A stretch of 64,000 nucleotides of DNA from Diphasiastrum complanatum (GCA_029204225.1 CM055106.1:8790274-8854273), one strand, 5' to 3'. Shown: positions 30,308 through 41,885, counted from the first letter of the stretch. Notes: generated by a model from the sequence alone, not told the origin. Made by a program: numbers and translations.

Positions 30308-31775
30308 CTAAAAGTCAAATGACAATAGACAAATCAATTGCTTCAAACTCCCATTTGCAAAAACAATGAGCATATCTACATGGTTGCAGGTGCTTCCATT
30401 CCAACAAGAAGTCTAGGAAGTGTGTTTGTAAATATAGACTTTCAATAAAACATCCTCAATTTGTGACAATAATATGCATCCGTGTAGAGAGAACCTTTTA
30501 CAGAAAGACCAAAATAAGCATAACACTTCATAAATCTTAAGAAAGCATCTAACAACAATCATGCCAATAAACTTTTAATTCTTTCCCATGAGATGTATGA
30601 AGCCAAAGTCAATATTTTGATATCGAATTATCAAACATGAAATAGCACAAGACTAAGTAGCTTCACTCATCATAAAAATTTTCCAGCTCGCATACCAAGA
30701 ACATCCAATAAGCTCCAAACAAGAACTTGGACAGTAGTTAAATAGTTGAAAGCAGCAAATGACTAGGCAACCTACTATTGATGCAAAGACAAGAAGATCA
30801 AATAGCAAGCTAAGAATCAACAACAAATTGTCGAAGGACTTGCAAATTTGGTGTGGTCATCGAACATGTATTCTTTGACAAAATATCTCAGAATGGATAG
30901 CATATACAACATTGCCACCTCTTTTTCCATAAGCCTGCATAAGACTAGAGGAATTCTTATCAACAAATCGCCAAACTTGATTACACTAAAGGTTAAACGT
31001 GCAATGCTTAAACTTGCAAAACATTTTTCCAAATAAACTCCTATAGGAGACAAGAAATGTTTAATGTGTACTCACATCTTTGACGTTTGGCGACGATTTT
31101 AATTTAGCAACCAGGTGTATTTTGGGTGCAACATCTAACATGAATATAATAGCTTAGCACACTATATCAACGTTAGTTCTAGGATAGAATCTAAAAATCA
31201 CAAAAAAGATCTCCATTATTTTGCTATATAAAGTTCGTCCCTAAAGTAATGAAATAACCATTTTAGTGCCTAAGAGTAGGTGGACTTGCATGCATGAAGA
31301 TATATCCACATCAATTTTCACACTTTCATCCATGTACCAAGGCATTGTCCTTCTCACTTCTTCGCATGTAAAGGAAGGACTCAGTCATGGCCCGTGATAA
31401 AGGTCGACATAATAACACAAGACAATCAAATGAAGCACCGACTTCCTCATACAAATGTAAGGTAAACTACATTTCTTGACTACAATATTACCTCATTTGA
31501 TTAAAATGGATAGGCACCAAGTTGATAGCTTAATATTTGATGTTTATGATTATTGTCCTACATTTCAAACCATTTCTTGTCAAAAATGCTATTGATAGAT
31601 TATTTATTACAAGGACCCAAGTCATTATCATGCAATAAATCGAAAGGTCTCCAATTAAAGTTCTTACCTTGTAATTAGTGAGTATAGGTGCAAGAGCTTG
31701 AAAGCGCTTTTAAAGACTTGAGGTACATCTAGGATGTATGGAAGTAATTAAAGGAGTGTGCAACTTGGCATGTGT
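30308..31775. other. Mostly no gene; intron-like A+T-rich DNA
   Basis: No long frame on either strand. If 29862-30307 is an exon, this would be its upstream intron. A short minus-strand stretch near 30945-30880 reads AYGKRGGNVVYAIHSEIFCQ after a TGCAG acceptor-like site, but it lacks a donor. A short plus-strand frame at 31387 (MARDKGRHNNTRQSNEAP) is unsupported. Confidence 0.4.
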
Positions 31776-31853
31776 CATAGTTGCAGCGAATCGCAATTCA
31801 CTGGGTTTTGCATAAATTTGTTCGCGATTCTCGAATTCGTTAATACAACTATG
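31776..31853. repeat. Short relic of the hAT-like family, 78 bp
   Basis: Starts CATAGTTGCAGCGAATCGC and ends ACAACTATG, with an internal GAATTC/GCGATTC cluster like the ends of 23154-23975. No convincing 8-bp duplication flanks it. The internal part is lost. Confidence 0.7.
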
Positions 31854-31879
31854 TGTGTATCAATTGTGCAATAAGCAAA

Positions 31880-33506
31880 ATCGCAAAGTAAAATGAGTGA
31901 AGGAACTTCAGTTAGTGATCATCTTATTGATTTCAAATAGCTGCTTAATCGACTAGCTGCAATAGGTTCTCCAGTATCAAATGAAGATGCCAATATGTCA
32001 CTTCTATCTAGTCTTCCTCCCTCTTATGACAATTTAGTGTTACTTTTGAGCAATACTCCTAAGCTATCACTCAGAAGTTGACAGCGACTCTATTGTAGGA
32101 AGAAGTAAGAAGGAAGAGTTTATCTTCTTCGAATAACAAGGCAATCGCCTTATATTCAAATAAGCAACAATCCAAGAAGAAGAAGAATTCGAAGGACAAG
32201 AAGACGGATACTGAGCAACCTGATTCGAACCAACATCAATAGCACGATCGGCGGCAGCAGAAATCCAAGAGCAAGCTATTCTACAAGTATTGCAAGAAAA
32301 TCAACCACGACATCAAGGATTGTCAAATTCTTAGGCATAATGAAGCGAAGAAGAAGATGCAGCAGCAAGAAGGAACTTCAAATTCTGCCAGAATCGCTCA
32401 TGAAGTCCGACACTGTTGATGGTACAAGATTTGTAAAGTAAAGATACTCAGCAATGGTATCTTGATTCAGGAGCTTCTCGACACATGACACCATGCAAGA
32501 ACCTATTCGAAGACCTCACTATTTCTAATTCGAAGTACATTTTCTTCAGAGACTCAAGTTCGCACAAGATAGAAGGCCAAGGGTCTATTCTACTTCGGTT
32601 CCTTGATGGCATTTCAAGCTTAATCGCTAGTGTACTTTATGTACCCAAGTTAACCAAGAATCTATTGTCTATCAGCAAAATTATAGATCAAGGATATAGA
32701 GCCTTGTTTAATGCGGAACGATGTACTATCTTGGACCAAGATTCTAATGAAATTTTCTCTACAAATAAAGAAGGAAACTTGATATCTTGAGTAACGAACA
32801 TGCACTTACAACGAATGTGAGCAATTCTAATGCCCAATTATGGCATCAACGACTAGGTCACTTGAATATGAGAGCCATCTTGTACATGCATCATAATCAT
32901 ATGGTCAAGGATATGAGCTTCAATGCTGCCTGCACTAACACTAAAAATGTCTGTGAGATGTGCTTACTAGGAAAACAACCTAGCTCAAGATTTCCCAAAG
33001 GACAAGAGTCCATTCTAGAATTGATTCACAGTGATTTGTGTGGCCCTATGAGCACACCCTCCTCGGGTTCCACTATACTTTATCAAATATTGATGACTAT
33101 TCCAAATTTACCAAAACCATGTTCATTAAGAACAAGTCTGAGGCATTCAATTGTTTCAAAGAATTCAAACAGTTTGTTGAGACACAAACTGGATGGAAGA
33201 TCAAGACCCTACGTACCGATTATGGGGCAGAATATATGTCAAACGAAATGTAAAACTATCTTGCTTCGTGCGGTATGCATCATCAGTTCACCACCAGCTA
33301 TACCCCACAGCAAAATGTAGTAGAGGAAGAACCGAACATTATTGGATGCAGCGCAAACAATGCTTTCAAATGCTCAGCTACCCAAGAAATCTTGGGCTGA
33401 AGCTATCTCTACTGCTTGCTATCTGCAAAATTATTCAAGCACCAAAGATGTCGACTCGAAGACTCCCTTCGAAGCCTATTATCGGTACAAGCCTGCAAAA
33501 ATGAGC
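31880..33506 (+). pseudogene. Copia element H: gag, knuckle, protease and integrase remnants
   Basis: The plus strand reads gag RLAAIGSPVSNEDANMSLL and SSLPPSYDNLVLLLS, a Lys-rich linker, and a damaged knuckle (YKYCKKINHDIKDC, first Cys lost). Protease follows: QWYLDSGASRHMTPCKNLF, with the catalytic DSG present as YLDSGAS but one frame off. Then VPKLTKNLLSISKI, the zinc finger LWHQRLGHLNM with CEMCLLGKQ, and integrase SNIDDYSKFTKTMF, LRTDYGAEYMSNEM. Numerous stops and frameshifts occur. RT and RNase H are deleted; an LTR begins at about 33507. Confidence 0.85.
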
Positions 33507-34349
33507 TGTTATTCGAGACATTCTGCAGTTTTAAACGCATATTTGAACAGTCTGCAGAAATATACGTAAATATGAGATAGAGCAAAGGTCGGCACAATTC
33601 GACCCCGACACTCAGTTCGACAAATCTTATCGAATCAACTCAAACTGTCAACTATCGACTATCGACACTATCGATTATCAACTATCAAACTATTGAATCA
33701 ACCATAATCATGGTACCACTCAGAATGGAGTATTTCCTCTGCTAAATCCAATGCAGACTACGTCACTGCTCGATTATGCTATTGTATACAGATAATCATC
33801 ATTGTCCGCCATTTGACTACAATTCACAATGCAGGATGTACTGATCGAATTAGTCTCTTCTTGTGTTTCACTTAGTGTTAAACACTTCGTTTACAAAAAC
33901 TATTTAGACAATAAACTCTGTTACTTTGTATATATAGACACAGAGTGTAGGATCAGTATATACATAATCAATCGACACAATCAAAAGCAATCAATCATAA
34001 CAGATTCACTTTGAGTCTATCAAGAGACAGTGAGAGCAATCTAAGACGATAGAGAGATTGGCTTATCTGTCAGTTGCATATTCGATTAACTGAAGAAGCA
34101 TAGTAGAATCTAATCGCTTAGCATAGAATATCTGACGAATAATGCATGGCTGTCATAGACGCCTAAATTATTCGCACTCTTCATGGTTGTCAACGACACC
34201 TACGCAAGATATTCTACTAAGTTTCACGAATGATCTAACTATCTAGTAATTTGTCTTAATATCGATAGATCGATCCTTAAATTTATCGTTTTATTTTTCT
34301 TGGGAGAACTGTTTAGACACTCCGCTGCATCATCGAACATCCCCCAACA
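33507..34349 (+). repeat. LTR of copia H (left limit approximate)
   Basis: Ends CCCAACA at 34349. TATATATAG near 33930 is TATA-like. Landmarks GCATGGCTGT.ATAGACGCCTAA and TCTGCAGAA.TA.ACG are shared with the LTR at 41886-43290, so the two are one family. The left end TGTTATTCG is inferred from TG. Confidence 0.6.
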
Positions 34350-34483
34350 CATGCAAGTGTTATTCTGAATAATAAGTTGCCTTGAATGAGGATCATGTGC
34401 CTCTATTAGTGTGCGTTCATAAGTTGGCTCTTGCTATGGAAAAAGACTCATGTCAATAGGATCGGTTGTGAGGAGGCCCCAAT

Positions 34484-34485
<2 letters not shown>
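34350..34485. other. Short spacer, no feature seen
   Basis: Between the copia H LTR and a microsatellite; no coding frame. Confidence 0.4.

Positions 34486-34563
<78 letters not shown>
34486..34563. repeat. Compound (CT)n(CA)n microsatellite
   Basis: CT dinucleotides to 34535, then CA dinucleotides to 34563. Confidence 0.95.
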
Positions 34564-34565
<2 letters not shown>

Positions 34566-36370
34566 ACCGACACATTTTCGTTATATGGAAGAAACCATTG
34601 TGATTAAGAAAACCAATGCAAAGCTACTTTCTAGTGTGATGAAATCTATATATCTCTATTATCTCGTGTGGTGATGTTTCAACAACATAATGTTTGATCA
34701 ACGGATGCTTTGTTGTTGATTATGTTAGAAGAATTTCCACCCTGAATTTCAGCATAGTATCAAAGTTGGATAGGTAACTGTTGTATATTACATAGTTGAA
34801 CGTCAATTGGCATTGATCCCACAAAAAGATTCGATGTAATCATCAAGTTTAACGTGATATTTTCATGTATCCTACCGGAAGTATGATGTGCAGTTAGCAC
34901 AAAACAGCACAATCCAACCCAAGTTGGAGGCTGCCAAAGCCTACTGAAGAAAGAGATTTTTGTTCCTTTCCATTAGCATGAAAGCAAGCAAGCTGTAAGG
35001 CCAATTAAACATGAAATCAATCTTCATGTTCGATGCTTTTCAAGCCAGCAGCAATAACTACGCACAAACCATTGACCTGAAGTCAATGAACCTTACACTC
35101 CATGTGATCAACTGTTGAAAATCTGCTGCTATTGCGTATCTAAGTCACAAAGAGAACAGACCTGTACTGTAGGGTTGTTGCAGACCTGCACTACCTACTT
35201 GTGGAAACCTGCACCTGTTTGCAGGACTCTTATGGGCATCGTAGCTGTTGGAAAATTGTCCTCCATAGAGGCGACCCCTGATATAAATTCAATGATTCTT
35301 ATTGAAGGCAATCATTGAGAGTCGCTTGCAATCTTCTTGGCATCCAAATGCAATTAGGGATTGGCCTTCTAGATGCTCCTGTTGCATGGAGATAATAGTC
35401 CCTGATGCAGAAAATCGGCCACTGTTTTTGCAGTCTGTTAATTATCAATGTGTCTTGCAGCTGTTCTTTTGTGGAGACCTGCACATGTACGTCATCTCCC
35501 ATGTGAAGCCAATTCACAGCCAACAATTTGCTTAAGCCAAAGGTGCTTTTAAGGGCACAGATCTGCCCAATGGACAGCTATTGGAGTGGTGTACATGTGA
35601 GCAATCAAATTCATGGAAGAAAGAAATCTAGATTTGAAATCACAACTAGTCATGAGACAATTGTGTAAGCAAGCCCAGTGAAGAAGTGCTGGCACAATTG
35701 TGAAATGCTAAGAGTTCGCTGACAAGAGAAACAGCCCTTCAGGAAGGGGCAAAAACCTCATAAGTGTCAAAGGCCTTAATTGAAAGACTAAGCTTTTTTC
35801 TGTAAATGAAGTTCTTTTAAGCCTATGGAGTGAACTTGAAAAGTTTTAAAAATTCAAGATGAAAGGTGCAATTCTTTAATGAATTATAAAGGCCTACAAT
35901 TAGTCAAAGTGAAGTGTGAAGTACCATCTCTGAAGTTCCTACCTTTCAGCTAAAGCTTCAAAATTCATTAAAAATGGTTAAAGAACATATATCTTCCAAA
36001 AACCAGGAAGTGCAATTGTTTTGAGAAACCAGGTCTTTGTGATAGGTGAAACTATTCTTTCAATGGTTAGTGAAAAGTTTCTCTTCTGCCTGCTGGATTC
36101 CACTCCAGATCTGCCTACAGCTATCCGTGTATCCCCTTCACCCTATTTTGGATCTTAATGAACCCAATACTGCTCTCCCTTTAACCCCAATCATGACTCA
36201 ACACCTCCATCACTCTCTACAGTGGTCTTTGCACTAAGTCCGGATAGTATGAGGCTATTCCAACTTCTTCACAGCCACTGAAAAGAGATGGATTCCCAAA
36301 CAGAATGCTCCAACTGCTGAGGAATGGTTCTCAACGTGGTAGTTATATAGTGGCGACCACCATCAGAGAG
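34564..36370. other. No gene supported in 1.8 kb
   Basis: Short overlapping frames on both strands (about 35115-35535) have no recognisable motif and no codon-level signal I can defend. No LTR or inverted-repeat structure was seen. Confidence 0.5.
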
Positions 36371-36535
36371 AGCGAACAACCAAGTGTCAAAAAGGGATGC
36401 AAAACACCAAAAGTGTGTTTTCGCATAAGGAGTCGGAAGGCCAAATGATGAAGAGGCCATACCGTCGGGGCCCACCGGCAGCCCCTGGACCCTGCCGTTG
36501 GGGGGGCCCCCGAACCCCCCGGACTTCCTGCTATG
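36371..36535 (-). repeat. Inverted partial copy of the hAT-like element interior
   Basis: The minus strand matches about 23540-23800. Shared blocks are AGCAGGAAGTCCGGGGGGTTC, the GGGGGG/CCCCCC alternation, GGTATGGCCTCTTCATCATTTGGCC-like sequence (with mismatches) and TTTTGGTGTTTTGCA. Only one G-rich unit is present, and terminal repeats are absent. Confidence 0.7.
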
Positions 36536-37438
36536 TAATCCAGCCATCTCATAACCATCATGGTCTCACATTAGACCCCATACTAACAACCGTGCTCAAT
36601 TATGGCTTCTCCTCATAACGGAGGCCTTACAGATTTGAGCTTACGGTTAACTAGTGACTACTAAACTGAGAGGTGAATGTTTAGTTATGTCTAACAAAGA
36701 CAACTCCTGGAGGTCACTCTATATCAAATGTATTCGTACAACATGTTTATATGCATTCAAAATTAAAAATTCAGGATGTCAATCCTCATGATCATCAAAA
36801 ATGTAACCGTAAGTATATCAAAATGTATGTGTCTTTTTATTAAAAATCTTAAAATGATAATATCCATTATAAGAAGTGTTTCTTCTTTCAGATTTATATC
36901 CATCAGGCATAAGTGAATGGGAGCCAGCAAAATCACTTGCAGGTATATTGGATGTCATTCCTCAGATGTTGAAAAATTGCAGTATAAGGGAAGAATTCTA
37001 AAGGAGCTTGTAGATAGTGGCACAAAGATTTCTCCACTTGTTGCATGTTGATAGTGTTGCTAACATTTTTAAAAACTACTTATACAAGTAAAAGCTCTAT
37101 CTGAAATTTTTTGTTTCTCCAAATGATAACTCCTTATATTTACCATATGATGGTTGTAAAAAAAAATGGCCCATTGAGAAATGCCCTTCAATCAACTTGC
37201 AAATTCAGCTCTATCATCGTAAAAATAAATTTTACAACTTATGTCCAACCTATTCACTATGACAACCATGGAAAGAATAGATGTGAAACATAATTTGCGA
37301 TTCGCAACATGCTTACGGTCTAGATACGTTGTAAGCACCATCAAGATCGCCTTGGTTCATCAGATAAAGTGCGAGTTCTATTTCTGCTTCACCTCGACTT
37401 CGCTGCCATGGCACTTCTCAAAATTAGTTTGACAAAAT

Positions 37439-37442
<4 letters not shown>
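36536..37442. other. No gene seen
   Basis: A+T-rich DNA with only short frames and no repeat partner recognised. Confidence 0.5.

Positions 37443-37505
<63 letters not shown>
37443..37505. repeat. (CT)n microsatellite
   Basis: Uninterrupted CT dinucleotides followed by a C-run. Confidence 0.95.
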
Positions 37506-37507
<2 letters not shown>

Positions 37508-38018
37508 CCCAATGTTTTATGGTACCTTTTGAATCATCTTTTTGAATCGAGTTTGAATCGGGAAAAAATTGGCTTCTCCAGGTCGAACCGGCAAATCGGT
37601 TTTAGGTTTTTTTTTTTTTAAACATCAATGTCACACACAGCCTACATATTACATATTACATATGTCATATTCCAATGTACCATGTGCATGGTTAGTTAGT
37701 AGTAAATTACTAATTAGCAAATGTTCAATGATTTGAATTTCATGAAAATGACAATTCTAAATTCTAATTTTTCACTCTCACACAGCTAACTCTCCCTCCC
37801 TCCACACACACCCCTAAGTCTACCTCCCTCTCTCTCAAACACACTCTTCTAACTTAAGAATCTATTCACACACACACACATTGTCAAGGCTCAAAAACAC
37901 AAACAAACACACACACGCACAGACATACAACTCTACCTCCCTCTCCCTCAAACACTTTTCTAACTTATAAGAATCCAATAAGTAATATCTATGATTCTAT
38001 TTACACACACACACACCC

Positions 38019-38020
<2 letters not shown>
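37506..38020. other. No gene; CA/CT-rich spacer before the LINE
   Basis: Several short (CA)n patches (37870-37920, 38002-38015). A GAATCG-containing stretch at 37550-37600 weakly resembles the hAT-like subterminal motifs. Confidence 0.5.

Positions 38021-38073
<53 letters not shown>
38021..38073. repeat. (CT)n microsatellite upstream of the LINE
   Basis: CT dinucleotides immediately 5' of the G+C-rich repeats. Confidence 0.95.
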
Positions 38074-38078
<5 letters not shown>

Positions 38079-38345
38079 TCCGCCTGCTGGTGCGCTGCCC
38101 GCCTGCTGGTGCGCTCGCCTGCTGGTGCGCTGCCCGCCTGCTAGTGCGCTGCCCGCCCTCGCTACCCCTGCCCCTCTCTCTCTCTCTCGCCGCTCTGCTG
38201 GTGCGCTGTCCGCTTGCTGGTGCGCTGCCCGCCTGCTGGTGCGCTGCCCGCCCTGCTAGCGCTGCTGCCCTCTCTCTCTCTTGCGCGCCCACCCGCCCTG
38301 CTGGCGCTGCTGTCCGCCCTGCTGGCGCTGCAGTGCTGACCTTCG
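38074..38345 (+). repeat. G+C-rich short tandem repeats, probable LINE 5' UTR
   Basis: Repeated CGCCTGCTGGTGCGCTGCC units of about 19 bp (38081-38155, 38207-38260), then CCTGCTGGCGCTGCTG units (38290-38335), with small CT tracts between. The frame is open through it and into ORF1, but the translated repeats (LLVRCPPAGA) look like read-through of simple sequence. I start ORF1 downstream. Confidence 0.7.
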
Positions 38346-38386
38346 CACCTGCCCTGCGCTGGTCCTCCATCTGCTTACCGCCTCCT

Positions 38387-39295
38387 ATGGCACCTAAGAA
38401 AAAGGAGGGTGTTCTTACACCCCCCTCCCTGTTGGACACCCCCCCATCACCGGTAGTGATGGAGGAGCCGTCTTCGGTGACAGAAACTATCAACATGGCT
38501 GCCATTGACTACACTCCTTCCAAACCTACCGAAAGTCTTTTTGCTTATGATCTTAGTTTTATCCGGCAAGAAATTCTTGGACTTAAGAAACAACTACACC
38601 TCTTTGAAGCTGAAAATAGCAAGTTAGCTAAGGATCTTTTTGGTGTCACGGAACGTGTGGAGCAGCTTGAGCAAGAAAATATATATCTTAAGCAACGAAT
38701 TGCAGAAAAAAGTGCCTTGGAGGAGACTTCCAACAAGATCAATAGCTTGGAGAAACAAGTCGAGGAGACGAAAACGTGGGCAGCACTCTTCAAACCGGAT
38801 GATATGGGCAGCAAACTCTCATCACTCGCAAAACAGGTTGAAGAAACGACATCGATCCTTAAGCAAGGTAATCACTCTCAGATTTCATCTTTTCCGAAGG
38901 AAAACGATTTGGAGACAGTTTTGGGTGAACAAGCCAGAAGGGCCAAAAAAGCCTTTAACATTAGAGTAAGAGGCATTGCCAATGGTGGAAAACCGTTGGA
39001 AGAAGCTACGGATTTGCTCATTTCCAAGTTATCTCATGTGGCTGACGGTTTTGATACTGCTTGGCGCAGTAAATTTGATGACAATGTTTTGTTTATCAAG
39101 TTCCGCTCGCTTTCACAACGCAATGCTGCCCTTCGGCTTAGGGCAAAGCTTAAAGGTACTTTCATTTATATGGATGATGACTTAACAAATACTCAATGGT
39201 TGGCAAGAAAAAAGATTATCCTTGAAGCGAAAGAGAAAGGGCAAAGGGTTGTTTTTATTGACGGGAAACCGAGATTTTTCGACCTTCCACAATAG
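38387..39295 (+). CDS. LINE ORF1 protein (302 aa)
   Basis: The start at MAPKKKEGV (38387) was chosen because it is the first Met after the repeats and begins a basic segment. The middle (roughly residues 60-150) is a strong coiled coil: LKKQLHLFEAENSKLAKD, VEQLEQENIYLKQRIAEK, NKINSLEKQVEETK. The C-part (KAFNIRVRGIANGGK, DDNVLFIKFRSLSQRNAALR, AKLKGTFIYMDDDLTN) resembles the RNA-binding part of ORF1 proteins in this family and recurs at 53270-53630. It would bind LINE RNA for retrotransposition. Intact, unlike most frames here. Not a domesticated gene on present evidence. Confidence 0.8.
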   Translation: MAPKKKEGVLTPPSLLDTPPSPVVMEEPSSVTETINMAAIDYTPSKPTESLFAYDLSFIRQEILGLKKQLHLFEAENSKLAKDLFGVTERVEQLEQENIYLKQRIAEKSALEETSNKINSLEKQVEETKTWAALFKPDDMGSKLSSLAKQVEETTSILKQGNHSQISSFPKENDLETVLGEQARRAKKAFNIRVRGIANGGKPLEEATDLLISKLSHVADGFDTAWRSKFDDNVLFIKFRSLSQRNAALRLRAKLKGTFIYMDDDLTNTQWLARKKIILEAKEKGQRVVFIDGKPRFFDLPQ

Positions 39296-39343
39296 GAACT
39301 AGGGGCCCCCGGATATAGAAGCTACCCGAGATCCCCTACCAAT

Positions 39344-41866
39344 TTGAGACTTGGCTTCTGGAATTGTAATGGTTTTTTATCTTCGTCATCAGCCGGAGAC
39401 TTTGCTGATTTTATTAGAAAATGCGACATTTTGTTGTTGGCTGAAACTCATGAGTCCTTATATCATCCTCTTCCAAATATACAGGAGTACTCTTGGCATT
39501 CTGCTTTTCGTCCATTTGTTAGGGGAAAAACTTGTCGAGGATCTGGAGGAGTAGCTTGTTTATACAGAGACACCACAGTTCAGATGGTTAAACAAGATCC
39601 ATACGCTCGGTATATTTGGTTACACATTATTGGCTCACTATTGGGATTACCTCAGGACATCTATATAGCTGTATGCTATTTTGCTCCACAGACCTCAGTG
39701 TTTGCTGAGTTTGGCGGAGACCCTTTTCAGGCTCTCTCAGATGATATTGCTATCTTTTCTCAGCAGGGTTCCATTTTACTAGCAGGTGATTTCAACGCCC
39801 GCACAAGCTCTAGACAAACCGAATTTCATGCAGCTACGGATCTTCTCAGGCTTTACCCTTTGGATATGGGGCTAGACCGGGTATCACAGGATGCAGACAC
39901 TCCAGCTACATCTTTCGGGGAGCAGTTGATCACTCTAGCAGAGACACACGCTCTTGCCATTTTGAATGGCCTCACACAGTGGCCTTCCTCATCAGCATAT
40001 ACATGCTATCCTCATGGTGGAGGACATAGTGTGGTCGACTACTTCATTGGATCACCTGCTTTGATCTCTCACATTTCTGATTTCTCCATCACACCCCCTA
40101 CCATTTCCGATCACTCACTCTTACACATCTCACTTGGTCACATAACCTCTTCTTTGCAAATTTCTTGCTCTCTTCCCACTCATAAACGTATTCCTTTCAC
40201 CCAATCTGGATTCACTAATTACACCACAATCTTATCCCAACTACTCGCTAACTTCCCGTTCATGGCACCAATTGACCAGCAAGCCACTTTTCTCTCTACA
40301 TCCCTCTTAGCTGCTGCTTCCTCATCCTTCCCCACCAAAACGACATCATCTCACAGAAGTGTTCACAACAGATGGTATGATGCAGAATGCCGCTCTCTTC
40401 ACAATCATGTGACATATGCCAGGTCACACTCCCCTGCCACACTCAAACAATGCCAGAAAGAATATCATAGAACCACCAGAACAAAGAAGATCAAGTACCT
40501 ACAATCACTCTGCCAAAAAATGATCAACTCTTTAGATTCACCCTCCTCCTCTTTTTTCTGGAAACATTTCACCAGACACTCTTCAACATTGGCCCCCATA
40601 GCCATCGAATCCTGGATCGAGTATGCCACGGAGTTATATACCACGGACTCTCCTCCTACCTCACTCTCACCGAGACCTGACCACTGCTCACTTTTCACCC
40701 CTGACATGGTTGAAAACGCCATTAAACATGCCAAACTAAATAAAGCCACTGACTATGACTCCTTAAGTGTAGACTTCCTAAAGCCCGTAGCACATCTCAT
40801 CTCCCCTTACATTGCTCATGTTTTTAACACAGCTGTTACTTCTGGTTTTCCTACGGCTTGGTGTACTAATATCCTTCACCCCATCCTCAAGGCAGGTGAT
40901 CCCATGAATGTAGGAAACTACCGCACCATTATGATTGGTCACACTCTAGCTAAGATATATGGCTCTATACTACAGACAGTCACTGGATCTTTTGCTGAAA
41001 CTGAGGGTTTACACGCTATGGGTCAAGCTGGTTTCAGACCGGGATATTCTACTTCAGATCAGATCTTCATTTTGAGATGCATTATTGAGGAGGCTCGACA
41101 TCGGAAACAGAGAATTTACTGTTGCTTTGTGGATTTTCGCAAAGCTTTTGACTCTGTTCCACGACATCTTCTTTTCCAGAGACTGTCTTCACTTGGCTTT
41201 TCAGAGGATACTATTGCTGCGATCATTACTTTATATGAGCGAGTCTTGGCACGTGTAAGCACGCTGTCGCAATTCATGTCCAATCCAGGCCTACAACACT
41301 GGAAAGCTCTACAAAGAGTTCTGAAGTACATTCAATGCTCAAAGCACTATGCCTTGAGTTACAACGGAAATACAGAAGTTGCACTCTCATTGATTACCTA
41401 TTCTCATTCAGACTGGGCAGGAGACGTAGATACCAGAAAATCCACCTCTGGCTACATTTGCTTTCTTGCAGGAGGACCCATTTCTTGGAATAGCAGGAAG
41501 CATAAATGCATTTCATTATCCTCTACGGAATCAGAATATATCGCAACTACGTCACCAAAGAAGGAGATTTTATGGCTTAGAAGACTACTACAGGATCTGA
41601 GATTCCCACAAATTGGTCCAACTATACTCCAGTGCGACAATCACAGTTGTATAGCTCTGTCATTGAACCGACGAACTCACACAAGGACCAAACATATAGA
41701 GGTTCAACTTCATTTTCTCAAAGAGAAGGTTCAGAACGAAGACGTTGCACTAAGTTACTGTCACACAGACAGTATGTTGGCTAACATTCTGACAAAACCA
41801 TTGTCAAGGGACAAACATTCTACTTTAGTAGAACTGTTAAATCTCAATGTGAGTCCAGATTCGTAG
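39344..41866 (+). CDS. LINE ORF2 (endonuclease-RT) fused in frame to copia RNase H, 840 aa
   Basis: The frame opens near 39344 (RLGFWNCNGFLSSSS, no ATG at this spot). Residues 1-240 are the AP-type endonuclease: LLLAETHES, LAGDFNARTSSRQ, GHSVVDYFIGSP, ISDHSLLH. Residues 450-635 are the RT N-part: ILKAGDPMNVGNYRTI, GQAGFRPGYSTSDQIF, VDFRKAFDSVPRH (motif A Asp present). After TLYERVLARV, at about 41250, it turns without a stop into the copia RNase H: STLSQFMSNPGLQHW, RVLKYIQCSKHYALSY, DWAGDVDTRKSTSGY, STESEYIATTSPKKE and ILTKPLSRDKHS. The LINE YADD is absent. A copia 3' LTR follows, so the second half is a resident copia end. Confidence 0.88.
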   Translation: MRLGFWNCNGFLSSSSAGDFADFIRKCDILLLAETHESLYHPLPNIQEYSWHSAFRPFVRGKTCRGSGGVACLYRDTTVQMVKQDPYARYIWLHIIGSLLGLPQDIYIAVCYFAPQTSVFAEFGGDPFQALSDDIAIFSQQGSILLAGDFNARTSSRQTEFHAATDLLRLYPLDMGLDRVSQDADTPATSFGEQLITLAETHALAILNGLTQWPSSSAYTCYPHGGGHSVVDYFIGSPALISHISDFSITPPTISDHSLLHISLGHITSSLQISCSLPTHKRIPFTQSGFTNYTTILSQLLANFPFMAPIDQQATFLSTSLLAAASSSFPTKTTSSHRSVHNRWYDAECRSLHNHVTYARSHSPATLKQCQKEYHRTTRTKKIKYLQSLCQKMINSLDSPSSSFFWKHFTRHSSTLAPIAIESWIEYATELYTTDSPPTSLSPRPDHCSLFTPDMVENAIKHAKLNKATDYDSLSVDFLKPVAHLISPYIAHVFNTAVTSGFPTAWCTNILHPILKAGDPMNVGNYRTIMIGHTLAKIYGSILQTVTGSFAETEGLHAMGQAGFRPGYSTSDQIFILRCIIEEARHRKQRIYCCFVDFRKAFDSVPRHLLFQRLSSLGFSEDTIAAIITLYERVLARVSTLSQFMSNPGLQHWKALQRVLKYIQCSKHYALSYNGNTEVALSLITYSHSDWAGDVDTRKSTSGYICFLAGGPISWNSRKHKCISLSSTESEYIATTSPKKEILWLRRLLQDLRFPQIGPTILQCDNHSCIALSLNRRTHTRTKHIEVQLHFLKEKVQNEDVALSYCHTDSMLANILTKPLSRDKHSTLVELLNLNVSPDS

Positions 41867-41872
41867 CAGCAA

Positions 41873-41885
41873 GCTTAAGGGGCAG
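41873..41885 (+). promoter_or_regulatory. Copia polypurine tract
   Basis: GCTTAAGGGGCAG just before the LTR start TGTTGGAATTC. Confidence 0.8.

Noticed and set aside
31387-31480. Small frame MARDKGRHNNTRQSNEAP with a donor-like site
   Set aside because: About 30 codons, no homologous motif, and no following exon found.
37991-38386. N-terminal extension of LINE ORF1 through the microsatellite and CG repeats
   Set aside because: Composition is simple-sequence. A Met with a normal ORF1 start lies at 38387. Kept only as a possibility in the findings.
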